Part shown: positions 41,681 through 50,646 of the stretch, one piece after another
Layout of the letters: the number at the start of each line of letters is the position of its first letter
How positions within the stretch are numbered: the stretch's first letter is position 1
Source of the DNA: Marinobacterium profundum
Lineage (GTDB): Bacteria; Pseudomonadota; Gammaproteobacteria; Pseudomonadales; Balneatricaceae
Direction: 5' to 3'
DNA: 64,000 nucleotides
Assembly: GCF_001528745.1 (NCBI RefSeq)
Contig: NZ_BCNS01000210.1
Location: 1 to 64,000, forward strand
Position numbers and translations under genes: made by a program
Notes under the pieces: generated by a model
The model's database searches: none
What the model was told of the DNA's origin: nothing
The model's input: the letters and a program-made list of their open reading frames with translations, nothing else

Positions 41681-42930
41681 TAGCCTGTAACCCTTTCCGG
41701 AACCGGTTTAGTGCTCTCCATCCTGGTGTAGATCGGCATCAGAAAGAAATACGCGAAATACAGCGCAGTACAGACCTGGGAAACCAGCGTACGGGTCGGG
41801 TTGGACGCAACCACACCCAGGTAACCCAGAATCACGAAGCTGACCGCGAAGATCACCAGCGCTACCTTGCTGATCATGCCCTTGTAACGCATGGACTTGA
41901 CCGGGCTACGGTCCAGCCAGGGCAATACGAACAGAACAGCTATAGCACCACCCATGACGACAACACCCGGGAACTGGGAGCCGGCAATGGGCGGAATGGC
42001 ACGCAACATGGCGTAGAAAGGCGTGAAATACCACACCGGCGCTATGTGCTCAGGCGTTTTCAGCGAGTTCGCAGGCTCAAAGTTTGGCGCTTCAATAAAG
42101 TAGCCGCCCCCTTCAGGGAAGAAGAAGACCACGATGCTGAACACGAACAGGAACACGACCACACCAACAATATCCTTGACGGTGTAGTAAGGGTGGAACG
42201 GGATACCGTCAAGCGGCACGCCATTTTCATCCTTGTTAGCCTTGATCTCGATACCATCAGGGTTATTGGAACCCACTTCGTGCAGCGCGATGATGTGCAG
42301 CACCACCAGCGCCAGCAACACTATCGGCAGGGCAATGACATGCAGCGAGAAGAAGCGCGTCAGGGTAATACCCGATATCAGATAGTCACCACGAATCCAC
42401 AACGACAGGTCTTCACCGATAAAGGGCACGGCAGAGAACAGGGATACGATAACCTGAGCACCCCAGTAGGACATCTGGCCCCAGGGCAGCAAATAACCCA
42501 TGAAGGCTTCCGCCATCAGCGCCAGGTAGATGGCCATGCCGAACAGCCACACCAGCTCGCGCGGCTTGCGGTAGGAGCCGTACAGGATGCCGCGGAACAT
42601 GTGCAGATACACCACCAGGAAGAAAGCCGAGGCGCCGGTGGAGTGCATGTAGCGCAGCAGCCAGCCATATTCGACGTCGCGCATGATGTATTCAACAGAG
42701 GCAAAAGCACCCTCTGCGGACGGGTTGTAGCTCATGGTCAGCCAGATACCGGTAAGGATCTGGTTAACCAGAACCAGCATCGCCAGCGAACCGAAGAAAT
42801 ACCAGAAATTGAAGTTCTTAGGCGCATAGTATTTGGAAAGGTGATCTTCCCACATCTGCGTCGCCGGAAAACGATCGTCGATCCAGCGCATCAGACCGCC
42901 TTCGGCCTTGCTCTTGTTCGGATTAGCCAT
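41680..42930 (-). CDS. petB: Cytochrome b of the bc1 complex
   Basis: A 416-residue membrane protein with about eight or nine helices that oxidises ubiquinol. It contains WYFFGSLAMLVLVNQILTG, the first pair of haem His in LLRYMHSTGASAFF and VYLHMFRG, the conserved GYLLPWGQMSYWGA segment, the second His pair in TRFFSLHVIALP and LVVLHIIALH, and the PEHIAPVWYF motif (PEWY equivalent). The gene overlaps petA and petC by one base each. Confidence 0.97.
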   Translation of the reverse strand: MANPNKSKAEGGLMRWIDDRFPATQMWEDHLSKYYAPKNFNFWYFFGSLAMLVLVNQILTGIWLTMSYNPSAEGAFASVEYIMRDVEYGWLLRYMHSTGASAFFLVVYLHMFRGILYGSYRKPRELVWLFGMAIYLALMAEAFMGYLLPWGQMSYWGAQVIVSLFSAVPFIGEDLSLWIRGDYLISGITLTRFFSLHVIALPIVLLALVVLHIIALHEVGSNNPDGIEIKANKDENGVPLDGIPFHPYYTVKDIVGVVVFLFVFSIVVFFFPEGGGYFIEAPNFEPANSLKTPEHIAPVWYFTPFYAMLRAIPPIAGSQFPGVVVMGGAIAVLFVLPWLDRSPVKSMRYKGMISKVALVIFAVSFVILGYLGVVASNPTRTLVSQVCTALYFAYFFLMPIYTRMESTKPVPERVTG

Positions 42931-43526
42931 TATGCAGTCTCCTGATCCACACCGACGACGAGGATATTTTCTTCCGGGTAATTATGCGGAGGAATAACCA
43001 GATTCGAGGGCGCCGGAGAGCCTTTCAGTACGCGACCGGATAGATCGAAGCGCGAACCGTGGCAAGGGCAGTAGAAGCCGCCGACCCAGTCAGGACCCAA
43101 ATCTTCAGGCGCGATTTCCGGACGGTAAGTCGGAGAACAGCCCAGGTGCGTGCAGATACCCACCAGCACCGAAATATCCGGGCGCAGGGAGCGGCTAGAA
43201 TCATGCGGAATGTACTCCGGCTGCTGTGGCACTTCTGACTTGGGGTCCGTCAGACGACTATCAAGACCTGCCAGATCACTCAGCGTCTTTTCGTTGCGCT
43301 TGACCAGCCAGACCGGCTTGCCACGCCACTTGACGACCATCTGCTGACCCGGCTCCAGTTTGCTCACATCGACCGTTACCGGAGCACCCGCGGAGCGTGC
43401 CTTGGCACTGGGCATCCATGAGGCCACGAAGGGAACAGCAACCCCCGCTGCACCGACAGCCCCTACCGCAGAGGTCGCGCCGACCAGGAGTCGACGCCGC
43501 CCCTTGTTCACGCCGTCATTACTCAT
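42930..43526 (-). CDS. petA: Rieske iron-sulfur protein of the bc1 complex
   Basis: A 198-residue protein with a twin-arginine type N-terminus ([15 protein letters not shown]) and membrane anchor. The [2Fe-2S] ligands are Cys125 and His127 (CTHLGC) and Cys153 and His156 (CPCHGS); Cys130 and Cys155 form the family disulfide. It is the first gene of petABC. The ribosome-binding site GGGGAGAGAG lies upstream of ATG 43526. Confidence 0.97.
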   Translation of the reverse strand: MSNDGVNKGRRRLLVGATSAVGAVGAAGVAVPFVASWMPSAKARSAGAPVTVDVSKLEPGQQMVVKWRGKPVWLVKRNEKTLSDLAGLDSRLTDPKSEVPQQPEYIPHDSSRSLRPDISVLVGICTHLGCSPTYRPEIAPEDLGPDWVGGFYCPCHGSRFDLSGRVLKGSPAPSNLVIPPHNYPEENILVVGVDQETA

Positions 43527-43718
43527 TAACTCTCTCTCCCCTTGTTCGATCTGCTACTAAACGCCCAGCAAGAACGCAAATAACCCGATCGCTCAACTAA
43601 AAATCATCAAATAGCGGATTTTTAAAATGGCCCAAATGGTAATGAAAATACCCTTCGCTTACAAGGACATTGGTGGACCAATACTCTGACATCCATACGA
43701 CTTTTGACCTAACCCAAA

Positions 43719-43751
43719 CAAAAAAACGCCCAAGCCAAAAAGGCTTGAGCG
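43719..43751 (-). terminator. Rho-independent terminator after rpsI
   Basis: CGCCCAAGCC (43727-43736) pairs with GGCTTGAGCG (43742-43751) around a 5-base A loop, with one mismatch or wobble. On the minus strand it is followed by six or more T residues. It lies 40 bases past the rpsI stop. Confidence 0.88.
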
Positions 43752-43790
43752 TTTTTCTTGCCACAGTCTTCGACCGAAGCCGAAAGCGAA

Positions 43791-44183
43791 TTAACGCTTG
43801 GAGAACTGAGGACGCTTACGTGCTTTGCGCAGGCCGACTTTCTTACGCTCAACCATACGGGAGTCGCGGGTTACAAAACCAGCGCTACGCAGTGATGGAC
43901 GCAGAGTTTCATCATAGACCATCAGCGCACGGGTGATACCGTGACGGATAGCGCCTGCCTGTCCGAAACCACCGCCACCGGCAACAGTAACGAAAACGTC
44001 GAATTTTTCGACAGAGTCAGTCAATTCCAGCGGCTGACGCACGATCATGCGCGCAGTTTCGCGACCGAAGTAGTTTTCGATCGTGCGGTCATTGATAGTA
44101 ATAACACCTGTACCCGGACGCAGGAAGACGCGAGCAGTAGAGGTTTTACGACGGCCGGTACCGTAATACTGAGTAGTGGACAT
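43791..44183 (-). CDS. rpsI: Ribosomal protein S9
   Basis: A 130-residue small-subunit protein. It starts [15 protein letters not shown], has [18 protein letters not shown], and ends in the conserved basic tail [17 protein letters not shown] whose Lys-Arg end reaches the P-site tRNA. It follows rplM by 13 bases in the usual operon. Confidence 0.98.
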   Translation of the reverse strand: MSTTQYYGTGRRKTSTARVFLRPGTGVITINDRTIENYFGRETARMIVRQPLELTDSVEKFDVFVTVAGGGGFGQAGAIRHGITRALMVYDETLRPSLRSAGFVTRDSRMVERKKVGLRKARKRPQFSKR

Positions 44184-44196
44184 AGTCTGCCTTCCC

Positions 44197-44625
44197 TTAA
44201 ATGTTCAGTTCTTTGGGCTGCTGAGCCTGATGCGGATGTTCGGTGCCAGCGTAAACTTTCAGCTTGCTATTCATGGCACGGCCCAGCGGGCCCTTGGGCA
44301 GCATACCCTTGACCGCGATCTCAAGAACCCGCTCCGGGTGAGAGTCGATCATTGTCTGGAAAGAAGCTTCGCGCAGACCGCCCGGGTAACCGGTGTGACG
44401 GTAGTAGATCTTGTCTTTACGCTTATTACCGGTAACACCGATTTTCTCAGCGTTAACGACAACGATGTAATCGCCGGTATCAACGTGAGGAGTGAATTCC
44501 GGCTTATGCTTGCCGCGCAGGCGACGTGCAATCTCAGTAGCCAGACGACCCAGGGTTTTACCCTCAGCGTCAACAACGTACCAGTCGCGTTTTACTTCGG
44601 CTGGTTTAGCAACAAAAGTCTTCAT
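44197..44625 (-). CDS. rplM: Ribosomal protein L13
   Basis: A 142-residue large-subunit protein starting [23 protein letters not shown], with [27 protein letters not shown] and [12 protein letters not shown]. The upstream open 18 codons belong to the leader. In E. coli L13 autoregulates the rplM-rpsI mRNA by binding its leader; the leader here is also long and can fold. Confidence 0.98.
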   Translation of the reverse strand: MKTFVAKPAEVKRDWYVVDAEGKTLGRLATEIARRLRGKHKPEFTPHVDTGDYIVVVNAEKIGVTGNKRKDKIYYRHTGYPGGLREASFQTMIDSHPERVLEIAVKGMLPKGPLGRAMNSKLKVYAGTEHPHQAQQPKELNI

Positions 44626-44757
44626 CTGTATATTGCCTTTATTTAACTCAGTTCTCGCCACACATTTCAGATGCGCCACCGAACTGACTTATAATTCTTG
44701 GTTGTGTTCGAGAGCATCCCGACCACAACAGTAACAACCCATAGAAATAGGTGGCGC
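44626..44757 (-). promoter_or_regulatory. Structured rplM 5' leader, candidate L13 autoregulatory site
   Basis: Two 8-base complementary arms, 44673-44680 and 44750-44757 (GCGCCACC with GGTGGCGC), enclose 69 bases. These contain an inner hairpin, GTTGTG (44701-44706) with CACAAC (44724-44729). The outer arm lies at or just around the predicted transcript start, so it may be only partly transcribed. Function as an L13 target is inference from E. coli. Confidence 0.45.
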
Positions 44758-44759
44758 GA

Positions 44760-44765
44760 ATTATA
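44760..44765 (-). promoter_or_regulatory. -10 element of a probable rplM-rpsI promoter
   Basis: A perfect TATAAT on the minus strand, about 135 bases upstream of rplM. No good -35 is present at 16-18 bases (CGCATT at 17), so it may depend on upstream elements or a G+C-rich discriminator (TCGCGCC), as at many ribosomal promoters. Confidence 0.5.
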
Positions 44766-44830
44766 GACAAGTCGCACTGCAAATGCGATAGCAAAAAAGC
44801 AGTTTCCCCATCCGAACCCGCATATTTTTG

Positions 44831-45934
44831 TCAGGCCCTGTGCGCCCGCGCCAGGTACTCGTGGGACTGCATTTCCAGCAGACGACTCTGGGTACGCTGA
44901 ATTTCGAATTCCAGACGCCCTTCCGTATAGATCCCATGGATTGGTGCCGCCGCCGACAGAATCAGCTTGACGCCACTGTCGTAGAATTCATCCACCATAT
45001 TGATAAAGCGGCGCGCCGCATCATCATTACTGCGCCCAAGTTGCGGCACATTGGACACCAGCACCGCATGGTAGAGCTTGGCCAGCTCTATATAGTCATT
45101 CTGCGAGCGCGGCCCCTGACATAGATCAGAAAAATCAAACCAGACCACATCCTCACAGCAGCGGCGCGAACGAATGCCGCGGCCATTGATCTGCAGCACC
45201 TCACCTTCCACAACCTCAACCAGATCCGGTGCCAGTGCTTCGAAGCTGGCATTAAGACTTTCATCGGCCTTTGCATCCAGTGGCGAGTGATAGAGCTCAG
45301 CCTGCTCCAGCGCCCGCAGCCGGTAGTCGATACCGCCGTCCACGTTGACCACTTCAGTGAATCTGTTCAGCAACGCGATGGCTGGCATAAAGCGCGCGCG
45401 CTGCAAACCATCCTTATAGAGGCCATCGGGCACTATATTGGAGGTCGCTACCAGCGATACGCCATTGGCGAATAATTGCTCAAGCAGACTGCTCAGAATC
45501 ATGGCATCGGCAATATCGGAGACAAAGAACTCATCGAAGCAGATGATGCGCGTTTCCTGCGCATAGCGCCTTGCCAACTCGACCAGCGGGTTCTTTTCCC
45601 CAGCCAGGGTTTTGAGATCCTGATGCACCCGTTGCATGAAGCGATGAAAATGGGTGCGTGTTTTCTGCTCAAACGGCAGACTGTCATAAAAGGTGTCCAT
45701 CAGGTAGGTCTTACCCCGGCCGACGCCCCCCCAAAAATAGAGCCCGCGCAGCGGCTCCTTCGGCTCTTTCTTCCAGCCACTGGTCAGTCGCTGCATCAGG
45801 CCTGGCTTTGGCGGCGGCGCCGCAACCAGGTCATCAAACAGGCGCTGCAGATGCTTTACCGCCAACTCCTGCGCCGGATCATAGGAAAAATCATCCCGCT
45901 CTAGATCTTGCTTGTAGCGTCCTAAAGGAGTCAT
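44831..45934 (-). CDS. zapE: Cell division ATPase ZapE (AFG1 family)
   Basis: A 367-residue AFG1-like P-loop ATPase. The Walker A motif GGVGRGKT is at 69-76, preceded by the family stretch LRGLYFWGG; RIICFDEFFVSDIADAMIL gives Walker B, and VATSNIVPDGLYKDGLQR follows. In E. coli ZapE acts at the constricting Z ring. ATG 45934 has GGGG five bases upstream; ATG 45955 and a TTG at 45970 are alternative starts. It lies upstream of rplM on the same strand. Confidence 0.93.
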   Translation of the reverse strand: MTPLGRYKQDLERDDFSYDPAQELAVKHLQRLFDDLVAAPPPKPGLMQRLTSGWKKEPKEPLRGLYFWGGVGRGKTYLMDTFYDSLPFEQKTRTHFHRFMQRVHQDLKTLAGEKNPLVELARRYAQETRIICFDEFFVSDIADAMILSSLLEQLFANGVSLVATSNIVPDGLYKDGLQRARFMPAIALLNRFTEVVNVDGGIDYRLRALEQAELYHSPLDAKADESLNASFEALAPDLVEVVEGEVLQINGRGIRSRRCCEDVVWFDFSDLCQGPRSQNDYIELAKLYHAVLVSNVPQLGRSNDDAARRFINMVDEFYDSGVKLILSAAAPIHGIYTEGRLEFEIQRTQSRLLEMQSHEYLARAHRA

Positions 45935-46081
45935 ACCGGCCCCAACCTCTGCCATCTGTTCGTCGATCAAAAAGTGCCGGCACTTTACCTAGCTACACCG
46001 GCATTGGCAATCGCGACCTTGGAACAAGAGCAGCATGACAAACACCCAGAAACGCGCATCACGCCTTGCACCAATAGCGCC

Positions 46082-47560
46082 TTAGCGACGCCCGCCCAGA
46101 ATAGAACCCAGCAACCCGCGCACGATCTGGCGCCCAAGCTGAGTCCCGATGGCACGCATGGCACTTTTCGCCAGACTGCCAAACAGACCACTGCTGGCCC
46201 GCCCAGTCTGACTGCGCGGCTTTTTTTCCTCCGCAGACGCATCGCCCTGTGTCTCAACTTCGTGTTGCAGTGCCTTTTCACTGCGCGCCTTTAATAGTTC
46301 GAAGGCCGACTCCCGATCAACCATCTGGTCGTAACGCTCACCCATTGGCGAACGCGACAGCAACTGCGCCCGTTCCGCATCTTCCAGCGGACCCAGGCGT
46401 GACTCTGGCGGGCGCATCAGCGTATGCGCCACCTCCGTTGGCACACCGGATACATCCAGCACCGACACCAGTGCCTCACCCACCCCCAGCGACGTAATAA
46501 GCTTTTCCGTATCCACCCCGGCGGCGGCACGGAACGTCTGGGCCGCCGCCTTCACCACCTTGCGATCCTTGGGCGTGAAGGCACGCAGCGCGTGCTGCAC
46601 CCGGTGCCCCAGCTGACCCAGAATATCCTGGGGTATATCACCCGGGCTCTGACTGACAAAATAGATGCCGACACCCTTGGAGCGTATCAGCCGCACCACC
46701 TGCTCAACCTTGTCAAGCAGCGCACGGGGGGCGCGATCAAACAGCAAATGCGCCTCATCAAAGAAAAACACCAGCCTGGGCTCAGCCTTGTCGCCGACTT
46801 CCGGCAACTGCTCGAACAGCTCTGATAGCAGCCAGAGTAAAAAAGTGGAGTAGAGTCTTGGCCTTGTCATCAATGCCGTTGCATCCAGCACGCTGATCAC
46901 GCCATTACCTGAGAAATCCCGCTGCATCAGGTCCGCCATCTGCAGCGCGGGCTCGCCAAAGAACTGCGCCGCGCCCTCGGACTCCAGCATCAGCAGGCGA
47001 CGTTGAATAGCCCCTATACTGGCGCTGGCGATATTGCCGTAGCGACTGCCCAGCGCGCTGCGATTCTCGCCCATCCAGGCCAGCATCGCCTGCAGGTCTT
47101 TCAGATCCAGCAGCAAAAGCCCTTCGTCGTCAGCAATGCGAAAACAGGCATAGAGCACGCCGGACTGGGTCTCGTTGAGCTCCAGCAGGTGACTCAGCAA
47201 CAGCGGCCCCATATCCGACACCGTCGTACGCACCGGATGCCCCTTGACCCCCAGCAGATCCCAAAACACCACAGGCGCCGACCTTGGACGATAATCATCA
47301 AGCCCCAGCAGCGCCACTCGTTCGGCGATCTTCGGGTGCCCACGCCCCTCTGCGGCCAGCCCCGACAGGTCTCCCTTTACGTCCGTCATGAAAACCGGCA
47401 CACCGCTGCGGGCAAAGCCTTCCGCCATGGTCTGCAAACTGACAGTCTTGCCGGTACCGGTAGCACCTGCGATCAAGCCATGGCGGTTCGCCATAATCAG
47501 CGGCAACTCAACATCCTTACCCGCAACACTGCGCCCCAGCGCCAGATTCCCTGATGACAT
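46082..47560 (-). CDS. HerA-like ATPase, DUF853/YjgR family
   Basis: A 492-residue P-loop ATPase of the HerA/FtsK-like group. The Walker A motif GATGTGKT is at 32-39, Walker B in RLVFFFDEAHLLFD, and further motifs are MTDVKGDLSG, YFVSQSPGDIPQDILGQLG and ALRAFTPKDRKVVKAAA. The C-terminus is a Gly/Arg-rich tail (RQIVRGLLGSILGGRR). E. coli YjgR has the same make-up and no firm function. ATG 47560 has GGAGG eight bases upstream, which fixes the start within a longer open frame. Confidence 0.9.
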   Translation of the reverse strand: MSSGNLALGRSVAGKDVELPLIMANRHGLIAGATGTGKTVSLQTMAEGFARSGVPVFMTDVKGDLSGLAAEGRGHPKIAERVALLGLDDYRPRSAPVVFWDLLGVKGHPVRTTVSDMGPLLLSHLLELNETQSGVLYACFRIADDEGLLLLDLKDLQAMLAWMGENRSALGSRYGNIASASIGAIQRRLLMLESEGAAQFFGEPALQMADLMQRDFSGNGVISVLDATALMTRPRLYSTFLLWLLSELFEQLPEVGDKAEPRLVFFFDEAHLLFDRAPRALLDKVEQVVRLIRSKGVGIYFVSQSPGDIPQDILGQLGHRVQHALRAFTPKDRKVVKAAAQTFRAAAGVDTEKLITSLGVGEALVSVLDVSGVPTEVAHTLMRPPESRLGPLEDAERAQLLSRSPMGERYDQMVDRESAFELLKARSEKALQHEVETQGDASAEEKKPRSQTGRASSGLFGSLAKSAMRAIGTQLGRQIVRGLLGSILGGRR

Positions 47561-47811
47561 ACGCAATTCCTCCACTCCTTTCAGTTGGGCAAATACCGCA
47601 GCCAAGCACTTTCTGAAGATTCACCACCACAGTGTAACAGCCCCTCCTCAGGCGCACTTTGCCAACAAAGCGGGAGACTCAGAACTCAGCCCGCCTGCAG
47701 ATTTATCATACTAAGGACGATACAAGATCAGCCTTAGAACTATGCACGATCAACGCCAGGGCTACGCTATACTGACTGCGCCATTGCCAAGTTGCCTACC
47801 GGAGTTACTGA

Positions 47812-48168
47812 ATGAAAAGGACTTTCCCGCTTTTCGTCCTGCTGTTGCTCAGCGCCGCCAGCGGCCGAGCCGAAGAGCCTGCAAGTGAACAAGACCTCAA
47901 GGACGGCATCTATGCCGCCTGTTTTCGCCTCAACATTGAAGCCAAAAATACCTACAAGCGTATCGTCGCCAACGACAAACGCAGCCTCACGGTCAGTCAG
48001 GACCATCGCAGCGGACAGATCAGCGTCGAGGAAGCCCTCACCGAAGCCGAGCAGATCATCAAACAGCAGCGCCTGGCCTATGATCATCTGGCCAATGTAC
48101 TGGTCGCCACCGATCGCCTGGCCTGCCCGGAAACCGCCAACCGCCTCGGCGAAGTTGAAATGCAATAA
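47812..48168 (+). CDS. Unknown small periplasmic protein
   Basis: I do not recognise this 118-residue protein. MKRTFPLFVLLLLSAASGRA is a clear signal peptide with AxA-type cleavage near residue 20. The mature part is about 98 residues, mostly helical, with two cysteines (YAACFR and RLACPE) that may pair. No hydrophobic segment follows, so it is probably soluble in the periplasm. It stands alone between the HerA-like gene and the tRNA genes. Confidence 0.7.
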   Translation: MKRTFPLFVLLLLSAASGRAEEPASEQDLKDGIYAACFRLNIEAKNTYKRIVANDKRSLTVSQDHRSGQISVEEALTEAEQIIKQQRLAYDHLANVLVATDRLACPETANRLGEVEMQ

Positions 48169-48208
48169 TACGCAACTGATGCCTAAGCGCTTGTTTTATA
48201 AAACAGCC

Positions 48209-48236
48209 TTGACATCATCCGAGCCCAGATTATAAT
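48209..48236 (+). promoter_or_regulatory. Consensus sigma70 promoter for the tRNA-Pro pair
   Basis: A perfect TTGACA (48209-48214) and a perfect TATAAT (48231-48236) are separated by 16 bases. The transcript would start near 48243, about 44 bases before the first tRNA. It is the strongest promoter match in the window. Confidence 0.9.
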
Positions 48237-48286
48237 TTCGCCCTGTTCACAGCAGCCTGCCCAAAGGCCTGCTGAGGGCACTGGTT

Positions 48287-48363
48287 CGGGATATAGCTCA
48301 GCCTGGTAGAGCACTGTCTTCGGGAGGCAGGGGTCGTAGGTTCAAATCCTGTTATCCCGACCA
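48287..48363 (+). tRNA. proK: tRNA-Pro(CGG), first copy
   Basis: A 77-base cloverleaf including encoded CCA. The acceptor stem CGGGATA/TATCCCG, D arm GCTC/GAGC, anticodon stem CTGTC/GGCAG with loop TTCGGGA (anticodon CGG, reading CCG), and T loop TTCAAAT are complete. The T stem includes two G-U type pairs. Confidence 0.97.
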
Positions 48364-48444
48364 AACTTTCCCGCTTTAACAACTGCGTGCAGTTGGGTCT
48401 TAGGACCATTGCAGCTACGGCTGCGCTAGATAAGCCAGATACGT

Positions 48445-48521
48445 CGGGGTATAGCTCAGCCTGGTAGAGCACTGTCTTCGGGAGGCAGGGGTCGTAGGTT
48501 CAAATCCTGTTACCCCGACCA
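48445..48521 (+). tRNA. proK: tRNA-Pro(CGG), second copy
   Basis: It is identical to the first copy except in the acceptor stem, which is CGGGGTA/TACCCCG: one A-T pair has become G-C on both strands, so pairing is kept. It starts 158 bases after the first copy and has no promoter of its own that I can see, so both are probably cut from one transcript. Confidence 0.97.
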
Positions 48522-49191
48522 AATCTGACTCAGTCTCTTTTATTACACCGGCGCTTTCCTTTCTCAGACACCTTTTCATTAAATTAAGCAGTATCCATAG
48601 CAACACCGTTCTTATCCGCAGCCGCTTTACTACCCTCTTTTTATAGTCCCTTTGCAAAGCTTTACGGGACGCCTGTTTTCTCCCTGCCATACCGTAATAC
48701 TCACGCAACAGACTCACCTGGCCGACTTTTCTGACAGGCCAAAGCAGCAGCCACCAAATGCTCCTGTTTCGCGCACTAGCCACCATTACCTATTTTTCAG
48801 ACACCCTTTTCGCAACCGCTTCCTATAACCCCTGCATAGCATCCAGGTCCATCGACACCCTTACGGGGGCCACCCAGGCATAACACTCACGTCGACTCGA
48901 AAATCATGCGCAGCACGCTGAATTTGCAGCAACTTTTCTTGCGGACTCTCGCACGCCCAAGCCGGCCACTGCTACACTGTAGCGGCTGAGTCACTCGCTT
49001 ATCCGTCTCTGCAGCCTGCATTCTGGCCTGCAAATTGCTGTATGAACGGTATTAGAGTAGCAAGATGCGACTTTTCGACAGCCCTCCCGGTCAGGCATCA
49101 CCATATCAGTGCACCATGCCCGTTAATGGATCGAAAAATGCCCCATTTTGGGGAGTTGAAATGCAACAGGGATCAGCAGAAGGCATAAGCC
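48522..49191. other. Long non-coding gap between the tRNA genes and the ligase operon
   Basis: About 670 bases with no supported gene. Two weakly similar blocks (around 48560-48720 and 48790-48895) share phrases such as TTCAGACACC, CTTACGGG and ACTCACG, suggesting an old repeat. A small CCCC/GGGG hairpin lies near 49142-49155. GAAGG at about 49180 is the likely ribosome-binding site for the next gene. The operon promoter was not identified. Confidence 0.4.
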
Positions 49192-50646
49192 ATGAGTATC
49201 GATTGGAAGCAGTACGACAGCGGTGGTTTCTTCGACGAATTGATCAGTTCCCCCGGCAACGCCAGAGCACCAGCTCGCAAACTTGCCAATTATCTGGCCA
49301 GCCTCGACGAAGAAGAACTTGAGAAGCGCCGCCTTATGGCTGAGGCGACCATTCAGGAAATGGGGGTCAGTTTTACTGTTTATACCGAGGAAGGAAATAT
49401 CGACAGGGCCTGGCCCTTTGACCTTATTCCTCGCACCATCTCTCTCAAGCAGTGGGACAAGACCGCTGCCGGACTGAAACAGCGTCTGCGGGCACTGAAC
49501 ATGTTCATCAACGATCTTTATCACGATCAGAATGTTATCAACGATGGCATCATTCCACGCCACCTGATCGAGAACTCCGTCAACTTTCGCCCCGAGTGTG
49601 TCGGCGTGTCGCCGCCCCATGGCGTTTGGGCCCATATCTGCGGCACTGACCTGGTGCGTGATGGCGACGGCGAATTCTATGTGCTCGAAGACAACCTGCG
49701 CGTGCCGTCCGGCGTCTCCTACATGCTCGAGAACCGCGCTATCACCAAGCGGGTACTGCCAGAACTGTTCGAAAACGACAATATCATGCCGATCGATGAC
49801 TACCCGGCACACCTGTTCGACACTCTGGCGGCCCTGTCTCCACGCAAGGTAAAGCAACCCGAAATTGTGGTCCTGACCCCCGGCATCTTTAACTCTGCCT
49901 ATTTTGAACACGCTTTTCTGGCCCAGCAAATGGGCGCAGAACTGGTGGAAGGCAGCGACCTGGTGGTCAGCGAAGACGACCTCGTGTTCATGCGTACCAT
50001 CGACGGCCTGACCCGGGTCGATGTGATCTACCGCCGTATTGACGACCTATTCCTGGACCCCGAAGTTTTTGACAAGGATTCGGTACTGGGCGTGCCTGGT
50101 CTCATGCGCGCCTGGAAAGCCGGCAACGTGGCGCTGGCCAATGCGCCAGGTGCAGGGGTTGCCGATGACAAGGTCATCTATGCCTATGTACCCGAGCTCA
50201 TCAAGTATTACCTCAAGGAAGAGCCTCTGCTGCGCAACGTTGAAACCTTCCTGTGCGAAGACGCCGAGCAGCGCGAATACGTACTGGCAAACCTCGACAA
50301 ACTGGTGGTCAAGCCGGCTAACGAATCCGGCGGCTATGGCATGCTGGTTGGCCCCCATTCCACCAAGAAGGATCAGGCCAAATTTGCCGAACTGATCAAG
50401 TCCAACCCGCGCAACTATATCGCCCAGCCCACCCTGGCGCTCTCGACCGCGCCCACCCTGGTGGACAACAACAAGCTGGAGCCACGCCATTTGGATCTTC
50501 GCCCCTTCATCCTGCAGGGCAAGGACGTCTATGTGACCACCGGCGGACTCACCCGTGTGGCCATGAAAAAGGGCTCTCTGGTGGTGAATTCATCCCAGGG
50601 TGGCGGTAGCAAGGACACCTGGATCGTTGATACGGAGGCCAAATGA
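49192..50646 (+). CDS. Circularly permuted ATP-grasp ligase (COG2308/DUF404-407), stand-alone
   Basis: A 484-residue protein of the circularly permuted ATP-grasp type. The family motifs are FYVLEDNLRVPSGVSYMLENR, TRVDVIYRRIDDLFLDP, GVPGLMRAWKAGNVALANAPG and KLVVKPANESGGYGMLVGP; Lys374 and the Gly-rich segment after it are the expected ATP-binding residues. ATP-grasp enzymes join a carboxylate to an amine through an acyl phosphate, so a peptide or amide ligase is predicted; the substrates are unknown. It is gene 1 of five, and the next gene overlaps it by four bases. The protein lacks the alpha-E domain found fused in its paralogue four genes on. Confidence 0.88.
   Translation: MSIDWKQYDSGGFFDELISSPGNARAPARKLANYLASLDEEELEKRRLMAEATIQEMGVSFTVYTEEGNIDRAWPFDLIPRTISLKQWDKTAAGLKQRLRALNMFINDLYHDQNVINDGIIPRHLIENSVNFRPECVGVSPPHGVWAHICGTDLVRDGDGEFYVLEDNLRVPSGVSYMLENRAITKRVLPELFENDNIMPIDDYPAHLFDTLAALSPRKVKQPEIVVLTPGIFNSAYFEHAFLAQQMGAELVEGSDLVVSEDDLVFMRTIDGLTRVDVIYRRIDDLFLDPEVFDKDSVLGVPGLMRAWKAGNVALANAPGAGVADDKVIYAYVPELIKYYLKEEPLLRNVETFLCEDAEQREYVLANLDKLVVKPANESGGYGMLVGPHSTKKDQAKFAELIKSNPRNYIAQPTLALSTAPTLVDNNKLEPRHLDLRPFILQGKDVYVTTGGLTRVAMKKGSLVVNSSQGGGSKDTWIVDTEAK

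Noticed and set aside
41659-42945. A 428-codon open frame on the plus strand
   Set aside because: Antisense to the whole of petB; composition (His, Gln, Arg) is that of an antisense artefact.
48230-48786. Two minus-strand frames containing GFEPTTPASRRQCSTRLSY
   Set aside because: They are translations of the reverse complement of the tRNA-Pro genes, a well-known false protein family in databases.
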